Counted from the first letter of the stretch, positions 16,397-26,176 are shown. The stretch is 64,000 nt of DNA from Hyphomonas sp. (GCF_013823385.1 NZ_PNMA01000012.1:1-64000), one strand, 5' to 3'. Notes: generated by a model not told the origin, from the letters alone. Numbers and translations: made by a program.

Positions 16397-18781
16397 ATGG
16401 CAATTCTCCGCAGAATCCGCACAGAGGTCGAAAAACTGGCAATGTTTATCCGGCCAGTGCCTGTGCCGGAGAAACTGCAGGCAGCGCTTCAGGCCAAACA
16501 GGTCAGTTCCATCAACCATCTGATTGTGCTGATGATTCTTGTCGGGCTGATGAATACCGCAATTGTCCTCCTGGAACTGGGCTCGAAAAACCTGAACCCG
16601 ATGATGATTGTCTGGGGCGCCGCGCTGACCCTTCTGAACATCGTGACCTATGTGCATCACGTCCGGGGACTGAAATACAGCCACAAGGAAGACTATGCCG
16701 CCCGGAAGCTGGATATAGGCGCAAAGAATTCGACGATGCATGGGCTCTTCTGGGCGGCCCTGCCCATGCTGGTGGCCATCAACGCGCCGGACATGCAATT
16801 CATGGTGACGATGCTGATTGCGACCGGCATGGCATTTGGCGGCACCTTCCTGCTCGCCCGCGTGCCGCGCGCGGCCCTCTGCTTCATTGTGCCGATCAGC
16901 CTCGGCATGAGCGGCGCGGGCTTCCTGCGCGGAGACGCGACCAGCCAGGTGGTTGGCGTATTGTCCATCATATATGTCTTTGTGCTGATCTATTCCGTTC
17001 TCTGGGCCCACCGGCAGTTCGTGCTGCAATTCCTCAGCGAGGCGGCAGTCAGTGAACAATCTCAGGTGATCAGCCTGCTGCTGCGGGATTTCGGCGAAAG
17101 TTCTTCGGACTGGCTGTGGCAGACCAACGCTGATTTCCGGATGGAGAGCGTGCCCTGCAATGGGCAGAATACCGACGCTTCGAGATCCTTCATGCACGCG
17201 GACCGCAATTTCTTCTCGCTGTTCCAGAGCTGCGAAGCGCGCCGGAAACTTGAAGAGGCCATGCACGCCCACGAACCTTTCCATGATGTGGTGCTGCAGG
17301 TGCGCGTGTCTGGCCCGGAAAAGTGCTGGGTCGCCCTGACCGGCAAGCCGATCTATGAGGACGGGCGGTTCATGGGCTTCCGCGGGGTGGCCTCGAACGT
17401 GACGCAGGCCAAGCAGGCCGAAGACCGGATCGAACGGCTGGCCCATTATGATGACCTCACCGGCCTGCCCAATCGCGCCCATATTCTGGAGCTTCTGGAG
17501 GAGTGGACGCGCGCGCCGCTGGAAATTTCCTCGATGCGGGCGATGATCTGTCTCGATCTTGATTCCTTCAAGGTGATCAATGACACGCTTGGCCACAAGG
17601 CGGCAGACCAGTTGCTGCGGCAGGTGACAAACCGGCTGACCGAACATGCGGCCGCCGACGACCTCGTGGCCCGGATTTCCAGCGATGGTTTTATCCTGGC
17701 GGTGAAACGCCAGGCCAGCGTCGGCGGGCTGGAAGCATTCCTCGATATGCTGAGCGCCTATCTGAACGAACCCTACTCCATATGGGACGCAACGATTGTG
17801 TGTACCGCCTCGATTGGCGTGCGCCGGTTTGACGAACCCGATCTCGATGCCGCAATGGCAATGAACCATGCAGACTTGGCGATGCATGCCGCGCGCCAGA
17901 AGGGCAACGGACGATGGGCGCTATTCACCCCGGACATGGCCAACAAGGCCGCCGCGCGCCTGCGCGGGGAAGTGGAACTGCGCGAAGCCATCACCCAGGG
18001 TCAGCTGCGCCTCGTTTATCAGCCCCAGGTCAGCGCAGAGACGCGCAAGGTGGTGGGCTTTGAGGCCCTGGTGCGGTGGCATCACCCCAAGCTTGGCATC
18101 ATTCCGCCTTCCGAGTTCATTCCGCTGGCGGAGGAAAACGGCCTGATCGTGCCCATGGGCGAATGGATTATCCGCACGGCCATGGCGCAAGCGGCTCAGC
18201 TTCCGGCGAATATCCGCATGGCGATCAATATCTCCCCGCTGCAGATGAACGCGACAAGCCTTGTGTCTACGATTGTGCATGCGCTGGCCGCCAACCAGCT
18301 GGACCCGTCCCGCATAGATCTGGAGATCACTGAATCGGTCCTGATGGCAGATACCGGCTTTGCGCTGGAGCGTCTGCATCAGCTGCGCGATATGGGCCTG
18401 CGGATTTCACTGGATGATTTCGGGACGGGATATTCCTCGCTGAGCTATCTGCGGATGTTCCCCTTCCACAAGATCAAGATCGATCAGAGCTTTGTGCGCG
18501 GGATCGAGACCGATGCGGAAAGCCGCGCCATCACGCAGGCGACGCTGGCGCTGGCCAAGCTGCTGGGACTGCGCTGCACGGCCGAAGGGGTGGAAACACT
18601 CTACCAGGCAGACTTCCTCAGCGGCCATGGCTGTGACGAGCTGCAGGGCTATCTGGTCGGGCGGCCCCAGCCGATGGAGGCCATGCAGCATCTGATCGAC
18701 GCGGCGGCGGCGGAGTACGAAGCGTCCCTGCCAGCCGAGCCCGATGAGGCCCCGCTGCAGAAGATTGCCCGCGCCAACTGA
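16397..18781 (+). CDS. Membrane GGDEF-EAL protein, probably a c-di-GMP phosphodiesterase
   Basis: This 794-residue protein has an N-terminal membrane sensor of about five helices (about 35-210), a PAS-like domain (about 225-345), a GGDEF domain and a C-terminal EAL domain. The GGDEF signature is degenerate, reading SSDGF, so cyclase activity is unlikely; such domains often bind GTP as regulators. The EAL domain keeps its key motifs: FEALVRWHHP, DLEITESVL, LDDFGTGYSSLSYL, KIDQSFV and AEGVET, consistent with c-di-GMP hydrolysis. The ATG at 16397 has AAGAGG eight bases upstream and is preferred over the GTG at 16379. It follows the diguanylate cyclase in the same direction, 152 bp downstream. 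Confidence 0.9.
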   Translation: MAILRRIRTEVEKLAMFIRPVPVPEKLQAALQAKQVSSINHLIVLMILVGLMNTAIVLLELGSKNLNPMMIVWGAALTLLNIVTYVHHVRGLKYSHKEDYAARKLDIGAKNSTMHGLFWAALPMLVAINAPDMQFMVTMLIATGMAFGGTFLLARVPRAALCFIVPISLGMSGAGFLRGDATSQVVGVLSIIYVFVLIYSVLWAHRQFVLQFLSEAAVSEQSQVISLLLRDFGESSSDWLWQTNADFRMESVPCNGQNTDASRSFMHADRNFFSLFQSCEARRKLEEAMHAHEPFHDVVLQVRVSGPEKCWVALTGKPIYEDGRFMGFRGVASNVTQAKQAEDRIERLAHYDDLTGLPNRAHILELLEEWTRAPLEISSMRAMICLDLDSFKVINDTLGHKAADQLLRQVTNRLTEHAAADDLVARISSDGFILAVKRQASVGGLEAFLDMLSAYLNEPYSIWDATIVCTASIGVRRFDEPDLDAAMAMNHADLAMHAARQKGNGRWALFTPDMANKAAARLRGEVELREAITQGQLRLVYQPQVSAETRKVVGFEALVRWHHPKLGIIPPSEFIPLAEENGLIVPMGEWIIRTAMAQAAQLPANIRMAINISPLQMNATSLVSTIVHALAANQLDPSRIDLEITESVLMADTGFALERLHQLRDMGLRISLDDFGTGYSSLSYLRMFPFHKIKIDQSFVRGIETDAESRAITQATLALAKLLGLRCTAEGVETLYQADFLSGHGCDELQGYLVGRPQPMEAMQHLIDAAAAEYEASLPAEPDEAPLQKIARAN

Positions 18782-18790
18782 TCGCGGCCG

Positions 18791-20800
18791 TTATTCCGTC
18801 TGCTGGACCGGGCCGCCGCGGCTGGCGCTGCGGGAGCCCCCCGAAGCGGCTGCGAAGGCCTGGGCCATGCCGCGATAGAAGGTGATGCGCTGCTCCGCTG
18901 CCGGATCAAGCACCACGGCCCGGTTTGCCCCGAAGAGAGCTTCAGGTTTCTTGCCCTCATGGGCAACCTTCATGATGTCTGCCCAGAGTTCAGCCGGGAG
19001 GCCGCCGCCGGTGACCCGGCGCATGGGGCTGTCATCATCATTGCCGACCCAGACACCGCCGATATAGGCCGCCGTGAAGCCGACAAACCAGGCGTCGCGC
19101 GATTCCTGGCTGGTGCCGGTCTTGCCCGCGACGGTCCAGTTCGGGATGCGGGCGCGCCCGCCGGTGCCGAAGGAGGCGGTGATGACCCGCATCATCATGG
19201 CGTTCATCTCTGCGGCGAGGTCTTCCGGGTACACACGTTCGCGCTCGGAGACGGGATGTTCGAAATAGACCTGGCCGCGCGAATCCGTCACGCGGGCGAT
19301 GAGGTAGGGCTCCATCCGGTAGCCGCCGGACTGGAAGACGCCATAGGCGCGCACGAGTTCCCAGAGGCTGACTTCCTGACTGCCAAGGGCGATGGAGGGG
19401 AAGGGCTTCATCTCGCTCGCGATGCCGAAGCGTTTGGCCAGGGCCGCAATCCGCTCGGGATTGGTTTCGTTGCCAAGCTCGGCCGCCACCGTGTTGGTGG
19501 AGCGGGCGAGCGCTTCAGACAGTGTCATCGGCCCGTGATACTCGCCGCTATAATTCACCGGCTGCCATTTGCCGATGGAAATCGGCCGGTCATTGAACAC
19601 GTCATAGGGCGAATAGCCGTCTTCCAGGGCGAGGGCATAGACGAAGGGCTTGAAGCTGGAGCCGGGCTGGCGCCGTGACTGGGTGACCCGGTTGAAGGGC
19701 GAGGCAGCGTAATCGACCCCGCCCGTGAGGGCCACGACGGCGCCATTGCGATCAAGGATCAGGGCCGAGACCTGGCTGGCGGCAACGGCCTTGCCATCCT
19801 TGGTCATCCGCTCGCTGAGCAGCGTCTGCGTCTTCTGCTGGATTTTCGGATCGATGGTCAGCTGGACGACGGCATCCCCCGGCACGCGCGGCAGCAGGGT
19901 TTTCAGGCGCTCGGCAGCAATGTCGAGGGCGTAGCCAAGCTGGGGATCGTAGCGCGGGGCGGCGATGATGTTGATCGGCGCTTCCCGGGCGGCGGCGGCT
20001 TCCTGGCGCGAGATGTAGCGCTCGCTCTCCATCTCCTTGAGCACATAGAGCTGGCGGGATTTGGCGCCTTCCAGATTGTCGCGCAGGTTGAGCTTGGAGG
20101 GGGCCTTGGGCAGCGCGGCCAGGAGGGCGGCTTCATGGATCTGAAGCTCGGCCGGAGGCTTGCCGAAATAGAAGCGCGAGGCCGCGTCGATGCCGTAGAG
20201 GCCTGCGCCGAAATAGATGCGGTTGAGATAGAGCGAGAGGATCTCGTCTTTCGTCATCCGTTTTTCGAGCTGGCGGGCGAGGGTGATTTCCTGCGCCTTG
20301 CGCTGCATCGTCTGGCGGCTGTCGAGAACGAGGTTTTTCACCACCTGCTGGGTGATGGTGGAGGCACCCGAGACGGTTTCGCCGGCCGCGGCGTTGGAGA
20401 GGGCGGCGCGGGCGATGGCGGCCTCATCGGCGCCGTCATGCTCGTAGAAGCGCTTGTCTTCGGCCGCGATGAAGGCCTGGGAGACGTGTTTGGGCAGCTC
20501 CGTCACGGTGATGGCGCGGCCATAGCGGGGGCCGCGCACGGCGAGAGTTTTGCCTTCCGCGTCGATGAACTCGATGGCCGCCTCGCGCTGGGCCTGCCAG
20601 AGCTCGGACACTTCGGGCAGGCGGGGCATGCCCGAATGCAGGCTCTGCCACTTCCACAGGCCCCAGGCGCCGGCGCAGAGGGCGATGGCGCCGATCGCGA
20701 TCAGCAGGATGCGCAGCGGGCTCAGCCGGCGCGGCGAAAGCGCCTGCGCGGGAACGCGGATGACCCTTGGCATGCGGGGCGGTTGATGGCTGTCGGTCAT
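18791..20800 (-). CDS. Class A penicillin-binding protein (PBP1A-type)
   Basis: This 669-residue bifunctional enzyme polymerises and crosslinks peptidoglycan. After a cytoplasmic tail and one membrane helix (about 30-50), the GT51 glycosyltransferase domain has AAEDKRFYEHDG with catalytic Glu114, and STITQQVVKN. The transpeptidase domain has SSFK at 381-384 (nucleophile Ser381), STN at 434-436 and KTGTS at 560-564. All catalytic motifs are intact. It ends with a Ser/Gly-rich tail. It converges with the EAL gene, ten bases apart. An LpoA/LppC-like lipoprotein, a family known to activate PBP1A in E. coli, is encoded 2 kb away. Confidence 0.93.
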   Translation of the reverse strand: MTDSHQPPRMPRVIRVPAQALSPRRLSPLRILLIAIGAIALCAGAWGLWKWQSLHSGMPRLPEVSELWQAQREAAIEFIDAEGKTLAVRGPRYGRAITVTELPKHVSQAFIAAEDKRFYEHDGADEAAIARAALSNAAAGETVSGASTITQQVVKNLVLDSRQTMQRKAQEITLARQLEKRMTKDEILSLYLNRIYFGAGLYGIDAASRFYFGKPPAELQIHEAALLAALPKAPSKLNLRDNLEGAKSRQLYVLKEMESERYISRQEAAAAREAPINIIAAPRYDPQLGYALDIAAERLKTLLPRVPGDAVVQLTIDPKIQQKTQTLLSERMTKDGKAVAASQVSALILDRNGAVVALTGGVDYAASPFNRVTQSRRQPGSSFKPFVYALALEDGYSPYDVFNDRPISIGKWQPVNYSGEYHGPMTLSEALARSTNTVAAELGNETNPERIAALAKRFGIASEMKPFPSIALGSQEVSLWELVRAYGVFQSGGYRMEPYLIARVTDSRGQVYFEHPVSERERVYPEDLAAEMNAMMMRVITASFGTGGRARIPNWTVAGKTGTSQESRDAWFVGFTAAYIGGVWVGNDDDSPMRRVTGGGLPAELWADIMKVAHEGKKPEALFGANRAVVLDPAAEQRITFYRGMAQAFAAASGGSRSASRGGPVQQTE

Positions 20801-21056
20801 GCGTGAATGGCCCGGCCTGAATGCTGGAGTGTGCCTGAAACCCGGAGCCTAACTGATAGAAGATTACGGCAGGGTGAAGGCACCGGCTGGAACGGAACGC
20901 TGAGTACAGGCCCTGAGCGTGCACCCCGCTAGGGAAAAGTACGGGATTTGCCTTCCGGGAGGCCGGTGGCAGGATGAAAGTGTGATATAGTGAGGGATCA
21001 AGGGCCGATTCTGGCCTGCAGCGCCCTGCCCCAACTTTCTGCAAAGGAGCCCGCCG

Positions 21057-21515
21057 ATGCGCCCTTCCCTGCCTTTCCGCCCGGTTGCCATCCTGCTGGC
21101 CGCAGGCTTCATGACGCTGGCCGCCTGTGAGCGCCAGCCGGTAGAGCAGCCGCATGTGCCCTCGCCCGGTGTGGGGCTGGAGACCCCGGCGGAGCCGGCC
21201 GCGCCGGTCTTCGATGTGGAAGCGCTGGGCATCCCGATGGATGAGGCCTCGATTGCCGATGGCAAGGCGATTGCGCAGACCCATTGCGCGATCTGCCATG
21301 GGCTGGACCAGGATGCGAGCCTGCGGGCAGACGCCCCGCCGCTGCGCTATGTGCTGTCGCTCTACTCCCCGGAAAACCTGTCTGAAGACTTCCGGGCGGG
21401 CATCCATGTCGGTCATGAGACGATGCCGGATTTCGTGTTCGGCGATCTCGGGATGGATGTGCTGCTGGCCTATCTGGTGAGCATTCAGGAGACCCCGCCC
21501 ACCGCGGTGGAGTGA
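21057..21515 (+). CDS. Lipoprotein cytochrome c
   Basis: The 152-residue protein has a lipoprotein signal peptide ending in LAAC (Cys24), a Pro/Ala-rich spacer, and a single haem-binding motif CAICH (Cys77, Cys80, His81). A methionine in HETMPDF is a good candidate for the distal haem ligand. It is therefore probably a membrane-anchored periplasmic class I c-type cytochrome for electron transfer. Partners are not evident nearby. An AAAGGAG ribosome-binding site sits just before the ATG. The 256 bp upstream (20801-21056), between this gene and the divergent PBP gene, contain no feature I can name. It converges on yraN, seven bases apart. Confidence 0.88.
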   Translation: MRPSLPFRPVAILLAAGFMTLAACERQPVEQPHVPSPGVGLETPAEPAAPVFDVEALGIPMDEASIADGKAIAQTHCAICHGLDQDASLRADAPPLRYVLSLYSPENLSEDFRAGIHVGHETMPDFVFGDLGMDVLLAYLVSIQETPPTAVE

Positions 21516-21522
21516 GGCCCGG

Positions 21523-21891
21523 CTAAGCCAGGCCGGGACGCCAGGCATCCTTCAGGTGATGTGGCAGGCGGCCGGGGGCGAGCGCGACGATGTCATAGCG
21601 CCAGCCATAATCTGCGAATTTCGGGCGCTGGCCCATCCAGGCCTCGGCGGCGCGGGCAATGCGCTGCCAGGACTGCACGCTGACGGCGCCGAGGGCATCC
21701 TCCTGCCGGGCGCGGGCCTTGACCTCGACAAAGGCAATCAGCTTTCCCTTGCGCGCGACAAGATCGATCTCGCCCACCGGCAGCTTCACGCGGGCAGCCA
21801 GGATGGAATAGCCCTTCAGGCGCAGCCAGAGGGCGGCGCGGCGCTCGGCAGACCGCCCCCGCGCCTCGGCGATCTGGCGCTTAGCCGGCAT
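21523..21891 (-). CDS. yraN: YraN family protein (UPF0102)
   Basis: This 122-residue protein belongs to the YraN family, which has a restriction-endonuclease-like fold. The visible core is [21 protein letters not shown], with the D-ExK pattern typical of the PD-(D/E)XK superfamily, and YDIVAL further on. Actual nuclease activity is not established for most members. The ATG at 21891 lies inside the end of rsmI, an 11-base overlap, so the two are translationally coupled. The rsmI-yraN order next to lppC is conserved across many proteobacteria. Confidence 0.9.
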   Translation of the reverse strand: MPAKRQIAEARGRSAERRAALWLRLKGYSILAARVKLPVGEIDLVARKGKLIAFVEVKARARQEDALGAVSVQSWQRIARAAEAWMGQRPKFADYGWRYDIVALAPGRLPHHLKDAWRPGLA

Positions 21892-22756
21892 CTTCCGATC
21901 TGATCTGGAGGGCGCGCTGATAGACCTCGCGGCGCGGCAGGCCGAGGGCTTCGGAGACACTGCTGGCCGCTTCCTTGGTGGGCATAGTTTTCAGGGCGTC
22001 GCGCAGGGCGGAGTCGAGATCAGCGGCGGTGGCGTGTCTTTCTTCCGGCGGCCCGGCGAGGACGACAATCTCGCCGCGCGGGGGCCCGGCCTCTTCATAA
22101 TGACGGGCGAGGCTTTCCAGCGTGCCGCGCCTTGTTTCCTCAAACATCTTGGTCAGCTCGCGGGCGACGGCGGCGGTGCGGCCCCCGCCCAGAACGCTGG
22201 CGAGATCGGCCAGGCTTTCGGCAAGGCGTGGGCCGCTCTCATAGAAGACAAGCGTGGCGGGGACGTGTTTGAGGGTTTCGAGCGCGGATTTGCGGGCGCC
22301 GGATTTGGGCGGCAGGAAGCCGGCAAACATGAACCGGTCGCTCGGCAGGCCCGAGGCGACGAGCCCCGCCAGCAGCGCTGAGGCGCCGGGCACGGGATGA
22401 ACCTTGTGGCCCGCCTCCAGCGCGTCATGCACCAGCTTCCAGCCGGGGTCCGACACCAGCGGCGTACCAGCATCCGAAATCAGGGCGATGCGGCCACCTG
22501 CTGCGAGGCGGGCGAGGATCTGTGGCCGCCGTTCGGCCCCATTATGGTCATGGTACGGGCTGAGACGGGCTTTAATCCCGTAGGCGGACATTAGTTTTGC
22601 CGCCACGCGGGTGTCTTCGGCCAGTACCTCATCGGCAGCGGACAGGATGTCCAGCGCGCGCAGGGTGATGTCCCGGAGGTTGCCGATCGGGGTGGAAACA
22701 ACATAGAGGCCGGGAGAAACGGCAACGGGCTGTTGCCCGGCACCGGCGGCGCTCAT
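21881..22756 (-). CDS. rsmI: 16S rRNA (cytidine(1402)-2'-O)-methyltransferase
   Basis: RsmI methylates the ribose of C1402 in the decoding centre of 16S rRNA using SAM. The 291-residue protein has the tetrapyrrole-methylase fold signatures [38 protein letters not shown] and VPGASA. I chose the ATG at 22756 because GAAGG lies seven bases upstream and the length matches E. coli (286). Starts at 22810 or 22819 would overlap the divergent lppC gene. Confidence 0.94.
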   Translation of the reverse strand: MSAAGAGQQPVAVSPGLYVVSTPIGNLRDITLRALDILSAADEVLAEDTRVAAKLMSAYGIKARLSPYHDHNGAERRPQILARLAAGGRIALISDAGTPLVSDPGWKLVHDALEAGHKVHPVPGASALLAGLVASGLPSDRFMFAGFLPPKSGARKSALETLKHVPATLVFYESGPRLAESLADLASVLGGGRTAAVARELTKMFEETRRGTLESLARHYEEAGPPRGEIVVLAGPPEERHATAADLDSALRDALKTMPTKEAASSVSEALGLPRREVYQRALQIRSEDAG

Positions 22757-22803
22757 AGAGTCGCCTTCGGCTGGAATCGAACTGGCGTCGGAAGGATCGG
22801 AAG

Positions 22804-24105
22804 ATGACATTGTTGCCACCCTTACTCAGGAAACTCCGGGCGCCAAGCCTTGTGCTGGCTTCGCTGCTTCTGGCGACAGCCTGCGCCTCGGCGCCGGCGC
22901 GTCCGCCGGTCTCCATCGGGACAGGCCAGCCGCGCGTCGATCCGGTGACCGGGGAGCCGGTTCAGCCAAGGCCCGGCGAGACTTACGACACCGGCCAGAT
23001 GGCCGAACCCTATTACCGCGATGATGGCGGTCTGACGCCGGAATTCATGCGCGGGAAGGATGTGAAACGTGCCGCCGTGCTGCTGCCCTTCACCCATCCG
23101 AGCGCCAATGTGCGCGCCGAAGCCGAGAGCATGCTGGCCGGGATCGAACTGGCGCTGTTCGAACTGGCGGGAACCGACTTCCTGATCATGCCGATGGACA
23201 CGGCAGGCCGCGCCTCCACCGCCGAAGCGCGGGCCGATGAAGCCATCAAGGAAGGCGCCGACATCATTCTGGGGCCGCTGTTTGCCGCCAATGTGGGCGG
23301 GGTGAAACAGGCAGCCAATCGCAAATCGATCCCCGTGGTGGCCTTCTCGAACGATCCGACCGCTGCGGGTGGCGGGGCGTATCTCGCCTCGATCATGCCG
23401 GAGGAGGAAGTCATCCGCGTGATGGGCTATGCCGCCAGCCGGGGCACGCGCACCTTTGTGTATCTCGGCCCGGACAGCCCGTATGGCCGCCAGGTGGAAG
23501 CCGCGATGCGCGCCGAAGCGGCCCGGAATGGCTGGCGGATGGCCTCGAGCGCCTTCTATCCGGCAGACTCCGGGGCCGGCGATCAGGCCCGCCAGATCGC
23601 CAGCGTGGTGAAGGCCGAATATGCCGGCGCCAACCAGCGGGTGGGCGTGATGATCCCCGAGCGCGGCACACGCCTGCTCGCAGTGGCGCCGCTGCTGCCC
23701 TATAATGGCGTGGACCTGAAGCGCGTGCGCCTGATGGGGACGAGCAACTGGGATGACAGCTCCGTCTGGCGCGAGCCGACGCTGGAAGGCGGCATCTTCG
23801 CCACGCCAGATCCGGACAATATGACGACCTTCAGGGACACCTATCGCCGGATCTATGGCCGCGCGCCGACCGACCTGGCAGCCGCCGCCTATGACGCTGC
23901 GGCCATGGCGGTGAACCTGTCGGCTACCGGGGCGATCCAGCATTCGGGCGTGACCGATCCCAACGGCTTCATGGGGGTTAACGGCCTCTTCCGCTATCGC
24001 CTCGACGGCACCGCCCAGCGCGGGTTGGCCGTGAAGCAGATCGGCGGCGGCGGCGCCTCTGTCGTGGAGAAAGGTATTACCCAATTCCCGCCGGGTGGTA
24101 GCTAA
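22804..24105 (+). CDS. LppC/LpoA-like lipoprotein, penicillin-binding protein activator
   Basis: The 433-residue protein has a lipoprotein signal peptide with lipobox LATAC, then a proline-rich linker and a periplasmic-binding-protein-like fold (VAFSNDP, YLGPDSPYGRQV and DLAAAAYDAAAMAV segments). The family includes the C-terminal domain of E. coli LpoA, an outer-membrane lipoprotein that activates PBP1A. This copy lacks the N-terminal TPR domain of E. coli LpoA, as is usual in alphaproteobacteria. It is divergent from rsmI. Whether it activates the PBP encoded 2 kb away is an inference. A GC-rich hairpin (CTCCGGCCC/GGGCCGGAG, 24126-24150) follows the stop, without a T tract. Confidence 0.82.
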   Translation: MTLLPPLLRKLRAPSLVLASLLLATACASAPARPPVSIGTGQPRVDPVTGEPVQPRPGETYDTGQMAEPYYRDDGGLTPEFMRGKDVKRAAVLLPFTHPSANVRAEAESMLAGIELALFELAGTDFLIMPMDTAGRASTAEARADEAIKEGADIILGPLFAANVGGVKQAANRKSIPVVAFSNDPTAAGGGAYLASIMPEEEVIRVMGYAASRGTRTFVYLGPDSPYGRQVEAAMRAEAARNGWRMASSAFYPADSGAGDQARQIASVVKAEYAGANQRVGVMIPERGTRLLAVAPLLPYNGVDLKRVRLMGTSNWDDSSVWREPTLEGGIFATPDPDNMTTFRDTYRRIYGRAPTDLAAAAYDAAAMAVNLSATGAIQHSGVTDPNGFMGVNGLFRYRLDGTAQRGLAVKQIGGGGASVVEKGITQFPPGGS

Positions 24106-24204
24106 TTGGCCTGAACTGCACCTGACTCCGGCCCTTGCGGGGGGCCGGAGGGCGCCCCAAATGACCCGCACAGGGCGGACCAGAGTTCAGGCAGCGACGA
24201 AAAC

Positions 24205-25356
24205 ATGAACAAGCGCGACTATTACGAAGTGCTCGGCGTTGACCGCGGCGTCGACGAGAAGGCGCTGAAATCAGCCTATCGCAAGCTGGCGATGAAGTAT
24301 CACCCCGACCAGAATGCCGGGGATGCCGCAGCAGAAGAGAAGTTCAAGGAGGTCGGCGAGGCTTATGCCGTGCTCTCCGATCCGCAGAAACGGGCAGCCT
24401 ATGACCGCTATGGCCATGGCGCCTTTGAGAATGGCGGGATGGGCGGCAACCCGTTCGGCCAGGGCGGCAATCCGGAAGACATCTTCCAGGATCTGTTCAG
24501 CCAGGTATTTGGCGGGGGCTTTGCCTCCAGCCGCCGCCGCAGCGGCCCGCAGCGCGGCGCAGACCTGCGCTATGACCTCGAAATCACGCTGGAAGAAGCC
24601 TTCTACGGCAAGGATGAAACCATCCATGTGCCCCAGGCGGTGACCTGCCGCCCGTGCGAAGGCAGCGGCGCCTCGCCGGGCACCAAGCCGGAAACCTGCG
24701 AGACCTGTGGCGGCCATGGCCGCGTGCGCGCCCAGCAGGGCTTTTTCACCATGGAACGCACCTGCCATATCTGTCAGGGGCGCGGCCAGATCATCCGCAA
24801 GCCGTGCAAGAATTGCGGCGGCGCCGGCCAGGTGAAGGAAGAACGCAAGCTGCAGGTGAAGATCCCCGCCGGCGTCGAGAGCGGGATGCGCATCCGGCTT
24901 TCCGGCGAGGGCGAACCGGGCAGCGCCGGCGGGCCGAAGGGCGACCTCTACATCTTCGTCGAAGTGGTGGATCATGACATCTTCGAGCGCGACGGGCCCA
25001 ACCTCTATTGCCGCGCGCCGGTGCCGATGACCACGGCTGCCCTTGGCGGCGAGATCGACATTCCGACCATCGATGGCGGCCGCGCCCGCGTGGCCATCCC
25101 CGAAGGCGCGCAGACGGGCCGCAAGCTGCGCCTGCGCGGCAAGGGCATGCCGAGCGTGCGCGCCAATGGGCAGACGGGCGATCTCTATGTCGAGATGTTC
25201 GTGGAAACCCCGCAGAACCTCACAGCCCGCCAGAAGGAACTGCTGCGCCAGTTCTGTGACTGCTCCGGCGCAGACTGCCACCCGGAAAGCGAAGGCTTCC
25301 TCGGCAAGATCAAACGCTTCTGGGGCGGCGAAGGCGACGAGAAACGCCCGGTTTGA
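24205..25356 (+). CDS. dnaJ: Molecular chaperone DnaJ
   Basis: DnaJ stimulates DnaK ATPase and delivers substrates. The 383-residue protein is a full-length type I J-protein. It has a J-domain with HPD at 33-35, a Gly/Phe-rich region (about 72-105), and four CxxCxGxG-type zinc repeats ([32 protein letters not shown]), followed by the two beta-sandwich substrate-binding domains. dnaK is not in the window, although dnaK-dnaJ pairs are usual, so here dnaJ seems to stand alone after lppC. The C-terminal tail contains two extra cysteines (FCDCSGADC). Confidence 0.96.
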   Translation: MNKRDYYEVLGVDRGVDEKALKSAYRKLAMKYHPDQNAGDAAAEEKFKEVGEAYAVLSDPQKRAAYDRYGHGAFENGGMGGNPFGQGGNPEDIFQDLFSQVFGGGFASSRRRSGPQRGADLRYDLEITLEEAFYGKDETIHVPQAVTCRPCEGSGASPGTKPETCETCGGHGRVRAQQGFFTMERTCHICQGRGQIIRKPCKNCGGAGQVKEERKLQVKIPAGVESGMRIRLSGEGEPGSAGGPKGDLYIFVEVVDHDIFERDGPNLYCRAPVPMTTAALGGEIDIPTIDGGRARVAIPEGAQTGRKLRLRGKGMPSVRANGQTGDLYVEMFVETPQNLTARQKELLRQFCDCSGADCHPESEGFLGKIKRFWGGEGDEKRPV

Positions 25357-25420
25357 CAGCGCGACTTCACACCGCCAGCCTATCCTCTGTTATCTGACAA
25401 AGCGGCACGGGCGCGGCTGC

Positions 25421-26071
25421 TCAGCGTTGGCGCAGGCCGTCCAGGAAGAGGCTGACGGCATCGTCCACCACGTCACGAATTTCGTCTGCATCCGGAAAGT
25501 ATCCGGGGTTCAGAAGGGCGCGGTGCGCCAGGGTGCCGCGGACCATTTCTAGGAAGAAGCTGGCGGCGCGGTGGGGGTCGCGCAGTTTGAGTTCGCAGGC
25601 CGCTTCCCGGTCTATCAGATAGGCGGCAACGGCGGCGCGCACTTCGCTGAGGCCTTTCTCGTAGAACTGGCGGGATAGATCCGGGAACTTTGGCGCGAGG
25701 CCGAGGATGACGCGGTAAAGCCCAACGCCGGTGGGCGTCAGCAGATGGGCGACGAAGTTCTGGCCGATGCGGCGCAGACCCTGCTCCGCCGGTGCCTGGG
25801 CGGAGATTTCCAGCTGCAGGGCGCCGGAAAGCTCCTTCACGCGGCGGGTGACGACGGCGAGGAACAGCCCCTCCTTGTCTCCGAACTGGGCATAGAGCGT
25901 GGAGAGCGAGCCGCCTGCCCGCGCCACGATCTCGGCCATGCTGGCGGCTTCATATCCCTGCTCCAGGAACACATCCCGCGCAGCATCCAGAAACGCCTCG
26001 CGGCGCTGGGCGGCCCGGCCCGGGCGCCCCGTAAGCGCTGTTTCTGAAGCTTTTTCCGAAGAGTCAGACAT
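25421..26071 (-). CDS. TetR/AcrR family transcriptional regulator
   Basis: This 216-residue regulator has an N-terminal helix-turn-helix (about 20-65; RREAFLDAARDVFLEQGYEAASMAEI, then GGSLSTLYAQFGDKEGLF) and a C-terminal ligand-binding domain. It is divergent from an emrAB-type efflux pair. The intergenic DNA has two palindromes with identical arms, so it probably represses the pump and possibly itself, with the pump substrate or a related compound as inducer. The ATG at 26071 is preferred over upstream codons that would run through the operator DNA. Confidence 0.92.
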   Translation of the reverse strand: MSDSSEKASETALTGRPGRAAQRREAFLDAARDVFLEQGYEAASMAEIVARAGGSLSTLYAQFGDKEGLFLAVVTRRVKELSGALQLEISAQAPAEQGLRRIGQNFVAHLLTPTGVGLYRVILGLAPKFPDLSRQFYEKGLSEVRAAVAAYLIDREAACELKLRDPHRAASFFLEMVRGTLAHRALLNPGYFPDADEIRDVVDDAVSLFLDGLRQR

Positions 26072-26092
26072 GGATGCACTTTCCCGAATTGG

Positions 26093-26135
26093 TGTAATTG
26101 ACATTACACATTTTGATGGTGTAATCAAGATTACA
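26093..26135 (+). promoter_or_regulatory. Tandem TetR-type operators overlapping an emrA promoter
   Basis: Two 16-bp palindromes share identical arms, TGTAAT-N4-ATTACA, at 26093-26108 (spacer TGAC) and 26120-26135 (spacer CAAG). Their centres are 27 bp apart. A plus-strand promoter fits exactly: TTGACA at 26098-26103, a 16-bp spacer, and TGTAAT at 26120-26125. The first operator covers the -35 box and the second covers the -10 box. A repressor bound here would block RNA polymerase for the pump genes. The divergent regulator gene starts 22 bp from the first palindrome and is probably autoregulated. Confidence 0.8.
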
Positions 26136-26176
26136 GTTTCGGGAAATCATCAGCCCGGACATCAGAAACAAGTGCC

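Noticed and set aside
16376-17887. A 503-codon open frame on the minus strand
   Set aside because: It lies antisense to the GGDEF-EAL gene and has the composition of a reverse-frame shadow with no recognisable domain.
24126-24150. Hairpin after the LppC-like gene as a Rho-independent terminator
   Set aside because: The GC stem is good but no T tract follows, so it is not called as an intrinsic terminator.
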